Assembly: GCA_030278955.1 (NCBI GenBank)
Contig: JAOANR010000002.1
Span: 24,166,057-24,230,056, forward strand
Length of the DNA stretch: 64,000 bases
Reading direction: 5' to 3'
Source: Hygrophila difformis
Lineage: Eukaryota; Streptophyta; Magnoliopsida; Lamiales; Acanthaceae
The position numbers and the translations under genes were made by a program. Below, one piece after another: positions 12,770 through 24,430 of the stretch (within the stretch, counting starts at the first letter, position 1; each line of letters begins with the position of its first letter). The notes beneath the pieces are model-generated. The model had not been told where the DNA came from, searched no databases, and worked only from the letters and a program-made list of their open reading frames with translations.

Positions 12770-14322
12770 GGGTCCGGTTATGGTGCGATTGAACAAATCC
12801 GCAGCACATCAAGGCGAAAATCTTGATCGTCCAATTAAAATCCAAGGGTTGTAAATGCAAAAGGGTAAAGTTGTCCAATTAAAATATGGAACGGTTTTAT
12901 TAATTACGAAATTAACGGATTAGTACGTATCTTTAACGGATTTACTGCATATCTTAAACGGATTTGTATCCTAAAATATCTTACAACAGAAAAAATCACT
13001 AAAAATCACTATGCCTTTATTTTTAACGAAATTATTAATTCCTAATTAAAACATTATTCTTTTCAGCGATACATCACTATGCTTCATTTCATCGAGAGTG
13101 TACCATTATTTTCAGCGATACAAAGTTATTCTTTTCAGCGAGGGAATGTTATTCATTTCAGCGAGAATGCCACATTATTTTCAGCGATGACTTCAAATTC
13201 CTTTCCCCGAGATGTGCAACTAATACACTTTGCGGAGATATTATATCTTTCAGCGATGCAGAATGCAGGATGCATCATATGTTTTTATTTTTAACGAAAT
13301 TATTAATTCCTAATTACAACATATTACTGTCACAAATTATATTAATTTGTATCATTATTTTCAGCGATACAACATTATTCTTTTCAGCGATGCAAATCCC
13401 TTCATTTCAGCGAGAGTGCGTCATTATTTTCAGCGATGACTTTTGAAAAATAATGGTACACTCTCGATGAAGTGCAATTGTTTTCGTCGAGATACTACAC
13501 TTTGCAGAGATATTATATCTTTTCAGCGATGTTTACGTACTCTTTTCAGCGATAAATGATATACTCTTTAAGCGATTTCACTGTGTATTTTTCAGCGATA
13601 CATCATGTGTTTTTATTTTTAACGAAATTATTAATTCCTAATTACAACATATTACTGACACAAATTATATTAATTTGTATCATTATTTTCAGCGATACAT
13701 AGTTATTCTTTTCAGCGATATAACTTAGTTCATTTCAGCGAGAGTGTGCCATTATTTTCAGCGATGACTTGAAAATAATGGTACACTATTGATGAAGTGC
13801 AACTGTTTTCTTTAAGATACTATTTTTAACGAAATTATTGATTCCTAATTAAAACATATTAATTTGTATCATTATTTTCAGCGATATAACATTATACTTT
13901 TCAGCGATGGTATGTGCTTCATTTCATCGAGATTGTACTATTATTTTCAGCGATGATTGAGATTCCTTCAAGCGAATACGCTTTGCAGAGATGTTATAAC
14001 TTTTCAGCGATGAACAACTATTCTTTTAAGCGAGTTCACTATGTACTTTTCAGCGATAGATCATAAAAACCGCAAATCACTGAAACAATTCGTAAACACT
14101 AAAATCAGTTAAATCCATTCAAAGTCATAAAACATTCAACACCATAAATCAAACCATAAATCAAACATTCAACTTTCAACATTTCATTCAAATCACAGTC
14201 ATAAAACACATTCAACACCACCATTCAAAAAAGTCATAAAAACATCCAAAAACTTCACAAAAAACAAGTCATTCCAAAACACCACAATTCAAGAGTCATT
14301 CAAAACACATTCCAAAAACATA
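12770..14322. repeat. Left non-coding arm of the MULE with TTTTCAGCGAT motif array
   Basis: About 25 copies of TTTTCAGCGA(T/G) lie from 13061 to 14060, spaced mostly 15-45 bp. On this side the motif has the opposite strand orientation to the rest of the element. A larger unit containing TTTTTAACGAAATTATTAAT recurs at about 13020, 13283, 13612 and 13817, so the arm grew partly by tandem duplication (period about 330 bp between two copies). 14085-14322 is a CATTCAAA/CATAAA-rich tract with no gene. Confidence 0.8.
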
Positions 14323-15378
14323 TTAAACAGCCGGGATATTAGCTGGATCAGAGATGGCTTGATGCATCGCCCTAAGCCTATGAATCAGATCTTCCCACAT
14401 ATTTGTAAAAGCCTTTTTGCGTTCTCTCAACTGCCCTGGAGTATTTGCAAATGAGACTTTAACGCTGCGATAGTGATTTGACATTTCACGCAGCTGTGTG
14501 GGATCAAATGAACGTCTGTTCACATCACCACCATTAGATCTGCCTTCATTTTGGAGGACACCAATATGAATATCCAGAGCTTCGAAGTGGGGATACATGA
14601 TGTTATAAGATCTTTCAGCAGCCTCAATATCAGGATACTCAGTTATAATTTTCAACAGAAATTCCTGTGTTTCAACATATAAGAAAGATAGCTTATTAAC
14701 ATATAAGATGTAAATATAAGATACAAAGCAATTCATAGCACTGAAACAATCTTTTGAAACAACCATAATCAGTACAAAAACAAACATAATCAGTTCAAAA
14801 CAATCACTAAAACAACCATAATCAGTACAAAAACAATTCATATCACTAAAAAACAACCATAATCAGTTCAAAACAAATCATTAAAACAACAATAATCAGT
14901 AAAAAATAATTAATAACTAAAACAACCATAAAACACTTAAACAACTCATAACCCTAGAACAACCATAATCAGTTCAAACAGTTCAAACATAAACACTGAA
15001 ACAATTCGTAACCCTAGAACAACTATAATCAGTTCAAAAAAGCATTAAAAACCATAAATCAGTTCAAAACAATTCCAACCAAAAACCATTCTAAACATTA
15101 AAACCATAAAACAATTTAAACCATTAATCAAAAGGTTCCTAAGCATACTCAGTTGTAATTTCAATAAGAAATACCTGTGTTTCAATAAGAATATCCCGAT
15201 GCTTCTTCGGCACATACCCAGCGTTTAACATTTTTTCTATTAAATCATTCAGTCCGCGCGCATTGTCACACGTCGGATGTGTATCCTTCAGATAATTCCC
15301 GAACATCTCCCAGCATTGTGTGAACAAGTCGGATGTGCGACTGGAACTCTCTTCCGTGCATCTTCTTTTGGACGACAT
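14323..15378 (-). CDS. MULE-encoded small protein, unknown function (2 exons)
   Basis: Exon 1 is 15378-15175 (68 codons, MSSKRRCTEESSSR... ending DILIETQ) and exon 2 is 14664-14323 (EFLLKIITEYPDIEAAE... ending PANIPAV, TAA). Both are phase 0, giving 181 aa. The 510-bp intron has GT at 15174 and AG at 14665. A basic N-terminus and no membrane segment are visible; I recognise no domain. The two splice sites lie inside near-identical 42-nt segments, so reading through exon 1 gives a short decoy copy of the exon 2 start (EYA, stop). It is the last gene of the element in the direction of transcription. Confidence 0.6.
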
Positions 15379-16206
15379 TTTTGAGAAATGAAGGTGATTC
15401 CGATTACGGTTTTGAGAAATTAGGGTTTTGAGAAACGGTTTAGAAATGAAGATTCGAGAAATGAATGTGATTCCTTTTATAAGGCTCACAGTTTAAAAAA
15501 TTTTCCGAGGCCCATTGAATTTTATTTAGGCCCATTTCATTTAGGCCACTCCATAAAAATGAAATATATTTCCTTCCATCGCTGAAAACAACATAGACCC
15601 ATCGCTTAAAATACTTAACAATCATCGCTGAAAACAATATAGAACCATCGCTTAAAATGCTATATTCAGATGTACAAACATTTTGTCGCTTAAATGAATG
15701 TATAAATATGAAATTTTCAGAAAACTCAGAAAAGAGAAAACATATCACAAAATGCTTGATGTCCATCGCTCAACATAACTCAGAACTCAGAAACATACAT
15801 ACAAAATCAAAAACAACGATCTATCACCATCGCTTAAAATGCTTGCTCTCTGTCGCTGAAAAACATACAAAACCATCGCTTAAAATGCCATTTACATATC
15901 GCTGAAAAAATTGCTCTTGACATCGCTGATAATCACACGTACAAACATAACTCAGAACTCACTTAAATGAATGTATAAATATGAAATTTCAGAAAACTCA
16001 TAAAAAGAGAAACATATCACAACACATACATAAAATCGCATAAAATGCTCATATACAAATCGCTGAAAAATGCTATATACACATCGCTGAAAAGAATACA
16101 TATTCATCGCTGAAAAGAATATTTAACCATCGCTTAAAATGCTTACTACCCATCGCTGAAAAATTGATAATCACATCTACAAACGTTTTCACAAAACTGT
16201 TTTCTT
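15379..16206. other. MULE intergenic tract with TCGCTGAAA/TCGCTTAAA motifs
   Basis: No gene. It contains a run of CATCGCTGAAAA and CATCGCTTAAAA units at 15577-16160, now in the + orientation. Segments around TTAAATGAATGTATAAATATG recur at 15688 and 15963. Confidence 0.7.
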
Positions 16207-16800
16207 CTACTTTTGGCCAAACTGTTTATCTACAAACCTCAAGTAATCTCTCACAAATTGTGGATTGGTGATCCTCACCAGCATCAGTTCCCATGTTCCT
16301 TTTATACGTTTGCAGATTAGACTTCTGAATTTGTAATCATAATGCATGATCTTCTTTTTATTTCCTGTGTTACAATAATCCAGGGCCTTCTGATCCATTT
16401 CCATGAGGAGTTCGAGATAAGAAGTTCTGTAACGCTCCATCATGGCGGACACCATGTCTCTTTCCAGGGCTTCTTTTAAATAAGACATATCTTGTGCCAG
16501 ATCATATTTCAGATACTCCTCTACCTCAACCTTGTTCATCAATCTGTACTGTCTTGCATTCTTTCTCAGCACTGGCCAGTTCTTACGCGTTATCTCATGT
16601 AGCACTTTTTCCCTTAGAAGTCTGATGTGCTCAGCATGTTCAGGATCCACATCAGTTCCTTTTTCAGCTATCCCAACCTCAGGATCCACATCAGTTCCTT
16701 TTTCAGCTATCCCAACCTGACCGAATCGCTCCAAATCAGCCAAATAGAGAATAATACTCCATAATTTACAATGCCCATGTAAGAATAAAGAGATGTACAT
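16207..16800 (-). CDS. MULE-encoded ORF, unknown function
   Basis: A 197-aa open frame from ATG 16800 (MYISLFLHGH) to TAG 16207-16209 (KQFGQK). It may instead be an exon of a longer gene, since the first 28 residues look intron-like. From LADLERFG on, the sequence is charged and helical, with many Glu/Lys/Arg, and no known domain is recognised. Residues 33-58 contain two perfect copies of the 13-residue block VGIAEKGTDVDPE, made by a 39-bp tandem duplication at 16640-16717. It follows the Ulp1-like gene by 168 bp on the same strand, so it could be an additional element-specific factor. Confidence 0.5.
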   Translation of the reverse strand: MYISLFLHGHCKLWSIILYLADLERFGQVGIAEKGTDVDPEVGIAEKGTDVDPEHAEHIRLLREKVLHEITRKNWPVLRKNARQYRLMNKVEVEEYLKYDLAQDMSYLKEALERDMVSAMMERYRTSYLELLMEMDQKALDYCNTGNKKKIMHYDYKFRSLICKRIKGTWELMLVRITNPQFVRDYLRFVDKQFGQK

Positions 16801-16967
16801 TTAAGCGATCACAAAAAGTGCAATATATATAACCGATTAAACAATAGACATTTAAGAGATGAAACAATGTACATTTCAGCAACGAAAAAATTACATTTAC
16901 ATTTAAGCGATGTCATCCATCGCATAAAAAAAACAGTTCATTCATTCATCAAAAACACTTCATTTCA

Positions 16968-19900
16968 TCATTGTTTCTTTTTCCGACTCTTTTTTGGCTT
17001 AGGTGGTGCTGGTTTCTTTACCTCAAATGACTGACTATGCTGGGCAACCAACTGCATCTCTCTACTCACTTCTCCTAGCACAAAATCTTTCTTTTGATTG
17101 ACATCTGACATCAATATTTCAGCGCAGACCTTGGCTCTTTTTGCCAGATTATATCTTTTGTTCTTCATTTCTACCAACATGTCATCCATAATTAATCCTT
17201 CCCAATAGTCCATATAAGACATGACAAAAACACCGCAGTTGTGCTCATCTTTCTGCTCTGCAAACGGCGAGAAAAGCATGCGATATGATGCAAACCATTT
17301 TTCAGATTTCATCAGTTTATTTCCCAGCATCCTCAAGTTATACCATATCCTATTCAAAACATTATAATCAGCTGTCCACCCGCCTTCAGCATTCTTGCTG
17401 TTGAAGTAAAAAATTCTTCTCTTTCTCATATCAACAGAAAAAGCAACCCAATGGTTTTGTCGACAATATGGGAAGAAGAACTGGAACTTTGAGAAAACAT
17501 ATAATTAGAATCTAAAAATGATCAACAATATAAACAAAATTATCAAAACAAAAATGTATCTTACACTCTCTGCATTCAACACCACATCAATCATTTCTTC
17601 AGGAAAAAACTTGAAATCTTTCACGAATGTATCAACAAGTTCTGCACCATCTTTTAATGGTAAATCTGCATCCACCTCTGCCTCTGCAAATGTCTGTTTC
17701 AAAAGATACAACATATCATGCATCAAAAAGAAGTTAAATATATATATATATATATGTATGTATATATATATCAGACTCACAGCAAATAATGATGAAAAAC
17801 AATATTTCAGCATTGGTTTCCCATTGGCTCTTTCGAATTCACGACGGTTGATCACTTTCGCGTAAAAGTTTATAACAATATCCGCAATATCACTATCAAC
17901 CCTCAGTGTTTCAATGTCAAGCTTGGACAAGTTCATTTCTTTATCATCATAAACAATTGTGTTCTTCGCTTCAACCTTTCCTAGAATATTTGTAATGATT
18001 GCCCAAACAACCACATTCAACTCTTCTGGAGTACAGGTATATTACGCCTGAAATTCTGGATATTCTTTAAATCGGGTATAAGTCATCTCCATGAATGTAA
18101 ACTTGTTGCATTTTTCAATAGGCTGGAGATCAATCATCATCACTCTAGGAGGCATATACTTCTCCTTCAATTTCTCAATTGTCTTAGCTCTATCAACTGT
18201 CTTAGCTTGTTCCTGAAAATTACAGATGATATATCAATCATCGCTGAAATATGATAAGTATCATCGCTGAAATATGATAAGTGTCATCGCTGAAATATGA
18301 TAAGTGTCTATCAACTATTGACATACCTCTGGATTCTCATCTCTTACAACATTCTCATTCTCGGATAAGCCCAAAGAAAAGGTTGGCACATCTTTTCCAT
18401 GCATCTATACACATACTAGAGTAAATTAGAGAAAATACCTCTATTTACATCACAATTGATATAGCTAAAAACTATTAAAACCTAAAGTCACACAAGAAAA
18501 TATATCAATCACCATATCCAAATCGCTGAAATGTGAAATATTTAATCGCTGAAAAACACAGAAACCATCGCTGAAAACTATTAAAGTACCTCTGGATTCT
18601 CAGCCACATCATGTCTGCATCTTTATCAGCCCCATCATGTCCTACATCTTTCTTAGCCCCATCATGTGCTAACTAAAAAATCACACAAGGAAAATATATC
18701 AAAACATTTTGTTACATCACAATTGATATAGCTAAAAACTATTAAAAACTAAAGTCACACAAGAAAATATATCAATCACCATATCCAAATCGCTGAAATG
18801 TGGTAAATATAATCGCTGAAAAACACAGAAACCATCACTGAAAACTATTACAGTACCTCTGCATTCTCAGCCACATCATGTGCTGCATCTTTCTCAGCCC
18901 CATCATGTGCTACATCTTTCTTTGCCCCATCATGTGCTAACTAAAAATCACACAAGAAAAATATATCAAAACAGTTTGTTACAGTAACCCCTATAGCAAA
19001 CATTCTGTCACTGTACATACATTCAAGGAATCGAAACTGAAAGGGATTCGGAATCGAAATAAAGATCTCTGCAATAAAAATAAACAACACAGAAAAAGCA
19101 AAAAAGAAAAAAGAATGTCAGAAACTACCTTCAAAAAATATTATGAAGTACAAAATTTATAAAACTACATTCGGTACATTTTCAGGTAAATTTTCAGTGT
19201 CCGGGGCAACTCTCTCTTCAGTTTTGTCTTTTACATTCCCAGCATCTACATCACCTCCTTCCAGCAAACTTGTCACCTCCGGACCCCCTTGACTCATCAC
19301 AACATTTCCTGCTCCTGCTAATATACCCATCAAGATTTCTCCTTCGCTTGCAGTTATATCAAGATTATTTGACTGTTCTCCTTCACGACGTCGACCCACA
19401 TTAATCAACAGTTCACCTGCATCTTGATCACAAGGGGGGTGTGGGGAAGGTTCAACATCATTTCTGGATGCTTCTATGAGAGGATCAACATTGCCTGAAG
19501 CATCAGCATCCATATATTGGCAAGCAATGTTCACAATAGATTCCATTGTGTGATCAGAAAGATGAACAACTGGTTCAGAATCAGTTGTCTCATTTGCATT
19601 AGCTTCATGGACAACAGGTGAATACATAGGCTGCAAGCTAGAAAGATTGGCAGCTTCTTCATTTCCACTAGCATTCAAATCCACATTTTCTCCTAACTGC
19701 TCATCTCCTCCTCCATCCACACTCCTAGAAAGATTGGCAGTTGGTTCATTTGCAGTAGAATTCAAACGCTCATCTTCCACTTCTTTCCCACCCCTCCTTT
19801 TCTTCTTTAGACCAGAAACAAAAGTGCTAAGTCGATCGTCATCTTCCTCCACAGTCGTTTTCGCAGCCCTCGATTTCTTCTTAAAGTCAATATCTGGATA

Positions 19901-20816
19901 CTTTGCATTAGGGAAAACCTTCCAGATATCAACCATCTCCAAGTATCGATCCTTTTTACAAGTAAATCCAACCAAATGAAGCTCTTCACGCTCATAGAAA
20001 TCAAAAAACATGTGCTGAAAAAAACAAAAACAAACAAGATACATAATCAACAAACAATGACCATAATCAACAATATATATCACATAACAAATATAAATTG
20101 CATAAAAAACACAAAATTAAAATTACCATTAAGCAAAACAGGTCTCCACAGGGGCATGCTTGAGCACTGGTTCCCTTATCCAATTTTGCCTTATACTCAT
20201 TCAGAGATTTGATAAGAAATTGTCTAATATGAAGACACCAATTGTACCTTAAAGCTTCTTCCGGAGATCTAAGAAACTGAAGATACCTTTTGTTTACAAC
20301 CCTCCCTGAGTTAGGAGTAAAGACTTTCTGCAGAGCAAACAAAACATACATCCTCCAGTAGTCATCCAATGGAATTTCAGTATTCTCCGTATTCTCTAAA
20401 ATAGCTCTAAGATCCTTAACAGGTATCCGATTAGGCTCCTTCTTATTCGTAATAAGAGAATACTTTTCACAAAATTCATCAGCAAAATCATAACCAATTT
20501 CATTATTCTTCAAATCTATTATAAATTTATCGACTCCCCATGGCAAACCATATACTTTATGAATGTCTTCATCTGTAAACCTCCATCGACGGTTTTTATC
20601 AATAATAAAGCATTCCTCCTGAATGCTCCACTGATTAATCAAAGTTATAACAGGATCAACCTTGAGCATGCACATTTTGAACATGAGCAGACAACTGAAG
20701 CAAGTATCGTGAATAAACTCTTTCTTCCCATCTCCGTCACTCTCGTTCAGGATATTATTTAAAAGACAAATGCTAGATGGAACGCAACAGACCTGAGTAT
20801 GCACTTTTTCAGCCAT
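16968..20816 (-). pseudogene. Ulp1 (C48) protease-like gene of the MULE
   Basis: Ulp1 proteases remove SUMO-type modifiers; plant MULEs often carry relatives. Proposed exons: 20816-20127, 20014-19169 (donor uncertain), 18940-18857, 18672-18590, 18404-18327, 18212-17781, 17693-17565, 17486-16968. The N-terminal exon (MAEKVHTQVCCV...) matches the domain usually fused to MULE Ulp1 proteins. The second exon is acidic and low in complexity. The last carries the protease core: His in RQNHW (17451-17453), Gln and Cys in QKDEHNCGVFVMSY (Cys 17235-17237). The expected catalytic Asp is Asn (RIFYFNSKN, 17400-17402). An in-frame TAA at 18044-18042, before YTCTPEELN, truncates the protein ahead of the catalytic domain. 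Exon 18672-18590 is 83 nt against 84 in its duplicate, a one-base loss. Confidence 0.85.
18451..18985. repeat. Tandem duplication of an exon with flanking intron in the Ulp1-like gene
   Basis: Copies begin at 18451 and 18717 (period about 266 bp), both starting CACAATTGATATAGCTAAAA. Each carries an exon coding for AHDGA-(K/E)KD repeats (18672-18590 and 18940-18857). The exon itself consists of three 30-bp subrepeats. Confidence 0.85.
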
Positions 20817-21391
20817 TCTTGATAACAAAAAGTAAAGTATCACCGTTCGCCGTTCGCCGTAGAAAAACAATCGCCGTTCGCCGTAGACGCAGAGAATCGC
20901 TAAATCGCTGAAAAGCCCTAGAGAAAGTATCGACAGTGATAAATTGAAAATTGGCGGTTAAATTGACATTAAATACTACACGGTGAAATCTCGACGGTTA
21001 TTTCTTATTAATTACTTAGACGGTTATTTTTTATTAATTACGCGAATTCTGAAAAAACATTGTAAAATTTTTATTAACTACTACACTGTTATTTTTCATT
21101 AACTCATCTCCATCGCTGAATTGCACTATGACGATCGCTTTTTTTAATTGGTAACCATCGCTGAATTGCATTCTTTACGCGATTTTCTGAGACATTGTAA
21201 CATTTTCTTATTAAATACTACACGGTTATTTTTTTATTAAAACTAACTTTCATCGCTGAATTGCATAACGATCATCGCTTTCATATATAAGTAATCATCG
21301 CTGAATTGCATTAGTTATCACTGAACTAAGTCGATCAATACAATATTAATGAACAATACACTTCATGTCATTTCTAAAAAAACAAAAATCT
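20817..21391. other. Spacer between transposase and Ulp1-like genes
   Basis: No gene. It includes a short direct repeat CGCCGTTCGCCGTAGA (20847-20888), three ACGGTTATTT-type units and several ATCGCTGAATTGCA motifs. It must hold the Ulp1-like promoter and the transposase 3' end; no TATA box stands out. Confidence 0.5.
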
Positions 21392-24300
21392 TCATTTCTG
21401 CATCCGTTTACGATGTTCTAACTCTTTCTTTTTCCGAACAGCTTCAGAAATAGAGACCATTCTCTTGTTCGATTTCTTCCGCCCTTTACAAGTTTCTCTT
21501 TCCCTTAAATGCAAATTTGAGTAATCTGATGTACTTCCAATCTCTGCAAAAAAAAAAAAAAACAAAAACATTGAGAAACACTAATTTCAAAAAAAGCAAA
21601 AACATAAATATGTCTTTGATTAGAAATTACCCGACTCTTTGTTAATATCAATGTTGTCATACTTTGTTTTCATCAATGTCTCAAAGTCATACATAAACGA
21701 TTCACAAGCATCCTCATTTCGTGACAACACAATTGCTGATTTCAAAAACAAGCCACACAATTTCCGGTATCTAGATGCTGCATTGACCATATTTGTTTCT
21801 TTTCCAACACCAACATCAACATAACTAAGATCACATTTTGCATTCCTTGACCACCGCCGCAAAATATATTTATCTGGAATAGTATGAAACACTTTTGCTC
21901 CACTTCCTGACAGAATATCCATCACCCTCAGAGCATGACAACATAAAATCCCCATATTCTCAAACATATTGCAACTGCATCCAATTGTACCATCATCAAT
22001 GTTAACATTGACATGATCACCAATCAACTTTGAATCTGCATCTTCTCTCTTGCAAACACGATAAATTAATACATCTGGTTGAAGCTCAACCACATACCCA
22101 AATGACAGATCATACTCATTGTTGAAAATATTGAACACATTTGGTGTATACTTCTCAGCTATATATTTCAATAGTGGATTCATAATAAACCTGGCAGAAA
22201 CTTGTCTATCATCTGCCTTAAAATCTTCCATCCGTTCATTATCCCTCCTTGACTCCACAACCCTTTCAAAATGTGCAAAGAACTCAACATAGTTATCAAC
22301 TGGCCTTAAGAACCTGTGAAATGTCAACACAATATGGGGATGTGAAAATCAAATTCTCAACTACATAAAGCAAACACACATCGCTGAAATATATAGAACC
22401 CTCTCGCTGATCAAAACAGTATTGCCTCGCTGAAAATAACTATTCAACTATCACTGAAAATGAAATTTATTCATACCGTTTCACAACTGAGTTAAAAGAT
22501 TCACTTAGCTGAGTAGTCCTCATTCCTGCAGTAAAATGATTTTTAACCCAAGCAGCGGACCATTGACTTCTCAAATTATAAGTAGTCGACAACCACCTAT
22601 GTTCAGATTGTGAGAAACAAGTTGATAGCATGTATTCCCATTCCACCTCAAATTCCATCTCTGTCCTCACATCATATACCAAATGATGAAATAGCTTATC
22701 AAACCTAAAAAAATGAGTTCAACATGTACATATCAATATCCAAATCGAAAAAACAATTGAAAGTAAAAATAACTAAATATTTACCTTGGTGTGTACAGTT
22801 GACTCAAATTTTTTTTCGCATTTTCTATAATGTGCCAACTGCATAAAGCATGATAGGTATTAGGCAAAATTTTCCTAATTGCCGGTGCCATCGCACAATC
22901 TTGATCTGTGAAAATCGTTTGAGGTGCCTTATCCCCCATACACTTCAAAAATGTTTTAAATAGCCACTCAAATGATCTTTGAGTTTCATCAAGCATCAAT
23001 GCAGCTCCAAAAATAGAAGTCTGTCGGTGATGATTGAATCCAACAAAAACAGCTAATGGTCTGTAATTTTTATTTGTCCGATACGTTGTATCAAAGGTCA
23101 CACTATCACCAAAAGCTTGATAATCCATCCTCATTTCTGCATCTGACCAAAAGATATTTGTAATTCTCTCATCATCATCCAGATCATACTCATGGAAGAA
23201 AAATGGATTACTGACACATTTTCTCAGAGAAATACTTCAATACAACACCAGCATCCCCTACTTTTAAATTTCTTTGCCGCCTTCTAACAAGTACATTCTT
23301 CAAATCGTCCTTTAAAAATCCTACAAGTCCACTACCTCCAGCACCCATACTCAACAAGTCATACGATGACTTCAATGACAATCCAACTTCTTCATGTATA
23401 CCAGCAACAACACTGTGTAACTCATCAACTCTTCTATTCGATTTCAACATATGCTTCCTTGATGGTCCATGCAGATCATGATTATGATCACCACAGAAAA
23501 ACACAACTCTATAAACTTTTTCATCAGTTTTATAATGTAACCTCACCTTTGCTTCACAACCAGTTCGGGTTTCATCACTCCTACGAAATTTCAGACTCTT
23601 AGAACGACAAGATGAATCACTATCCAACAAACAACCACGACGAAATCCTTCCTTATTGCACGCATATTGTAAATAGAACAATCTATCAACTTCATGTGGC
23701 TTTGGTCTCTCATACATTTTCCTTACCGAGAAACCTAAACTATGAGCATAATCACAATAAAAACTAAACGCATCATCAGCTGTAACAAAACTTAACTCAC
23801 TCCAATTTATGTTGCCTGTGAAGAAATAAACAAAGAATTCCCATTAAAATAATAAATACACGTAGCTGACATAAACCATCGCTTAAAATGCTTAACGTCC
23901 ATCGCTGAAAATGCTAGACAGTTATCGCTGAAAAAGCTAGTAATGCATCGCTGAAAATGCTAGGCATGCATCGATGAAAATATAATGGTTCTGCCCCTCA
24001 TAATCACATGTACAAACGTTTTGACGCTTAAATGAACATATAGATATGAAACTTCAGAAAACACAAAAAAAAGAAACATATCAAAGAAGAACTCAAAAAC
24101 GCTAGACAGTTATCGCTGAAAATGCTAGTGATGCATCGCTGAAAATGCTAAGCTTACATCGATGAAAATATAATGGTTCTGTCCCTCATAATCACATGTA
24201 CAAACGTTTTGACGCTTAAATGAACATATAGATATGAAACTTCAGAAAACACAAAAAAAGAGAAACATATCAAAGAAGAACTCAAAACTCAAAAAACATA

Positions 24301-24430
24301 CATAAAATCAAAAACGACGATCTGCGATAAAAATACTCAAAATTCGAAAATGCTAAAAAGTACCATTGGACGCAGAACTCGAATCTGAAAACGTTGCCGA
24401 CGCATTCAACGACATGCTAATCGCATTCAT
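21392..24430 (-). pseudogene. FAR1/MURA-type MULE transposase, frameshifted
   Basis: The transposase cuts and joins element ends. Exons: 24430-24364, 23815-22795, 22704-22477, 22313-21631, 21543-21392 (TGA), all in matching phase. The order is: Ser-rich start (MNAISMSLNASATFSDSSSA); FAR1 zinc-binding domain (DDAFSFYCDYA..., CGDHNHDLHG); MULE catalytic core with Asp in TFDTTYRTN (23092-23090), Asp in FTDQDCAMAP (22906-22904) and the likely Glu in TTQLSESFNS; SWIM zinc finger CSCNMFENMGILCCHAL (about 21980-21932); and a basic tail (KGRKKSNKR). One extra base in an A-run (TTTT on + at 23219-23222) shifts the frame between YFSEK and the conserved FFFHEYDLDDDE stretch and leads to a stop at 23208. 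All other domains are intact, so loss of function is recent, or it is a sequencing error. Confidence 0.9.
23923..24290. repeat. 178-bp tandem duplication in intron 1 of the transposase gene
   Basis: Copies start at 23923 and 24101, both with GCTAGACAGTTATCGCTGAA, and share ATGTACAAACGTTTTGACGC. Each contains several TCGCTGAAAATGCTA motifs. Confidence 0.85.

Noticed and set aside
13040..14080. CRISPR-like array of short regular repeats
   Set aside because: Units are only 9-11 bp, spacing is irregular, there are no unique fixed-length spacers or cas genes, and the context is a plant MULE.
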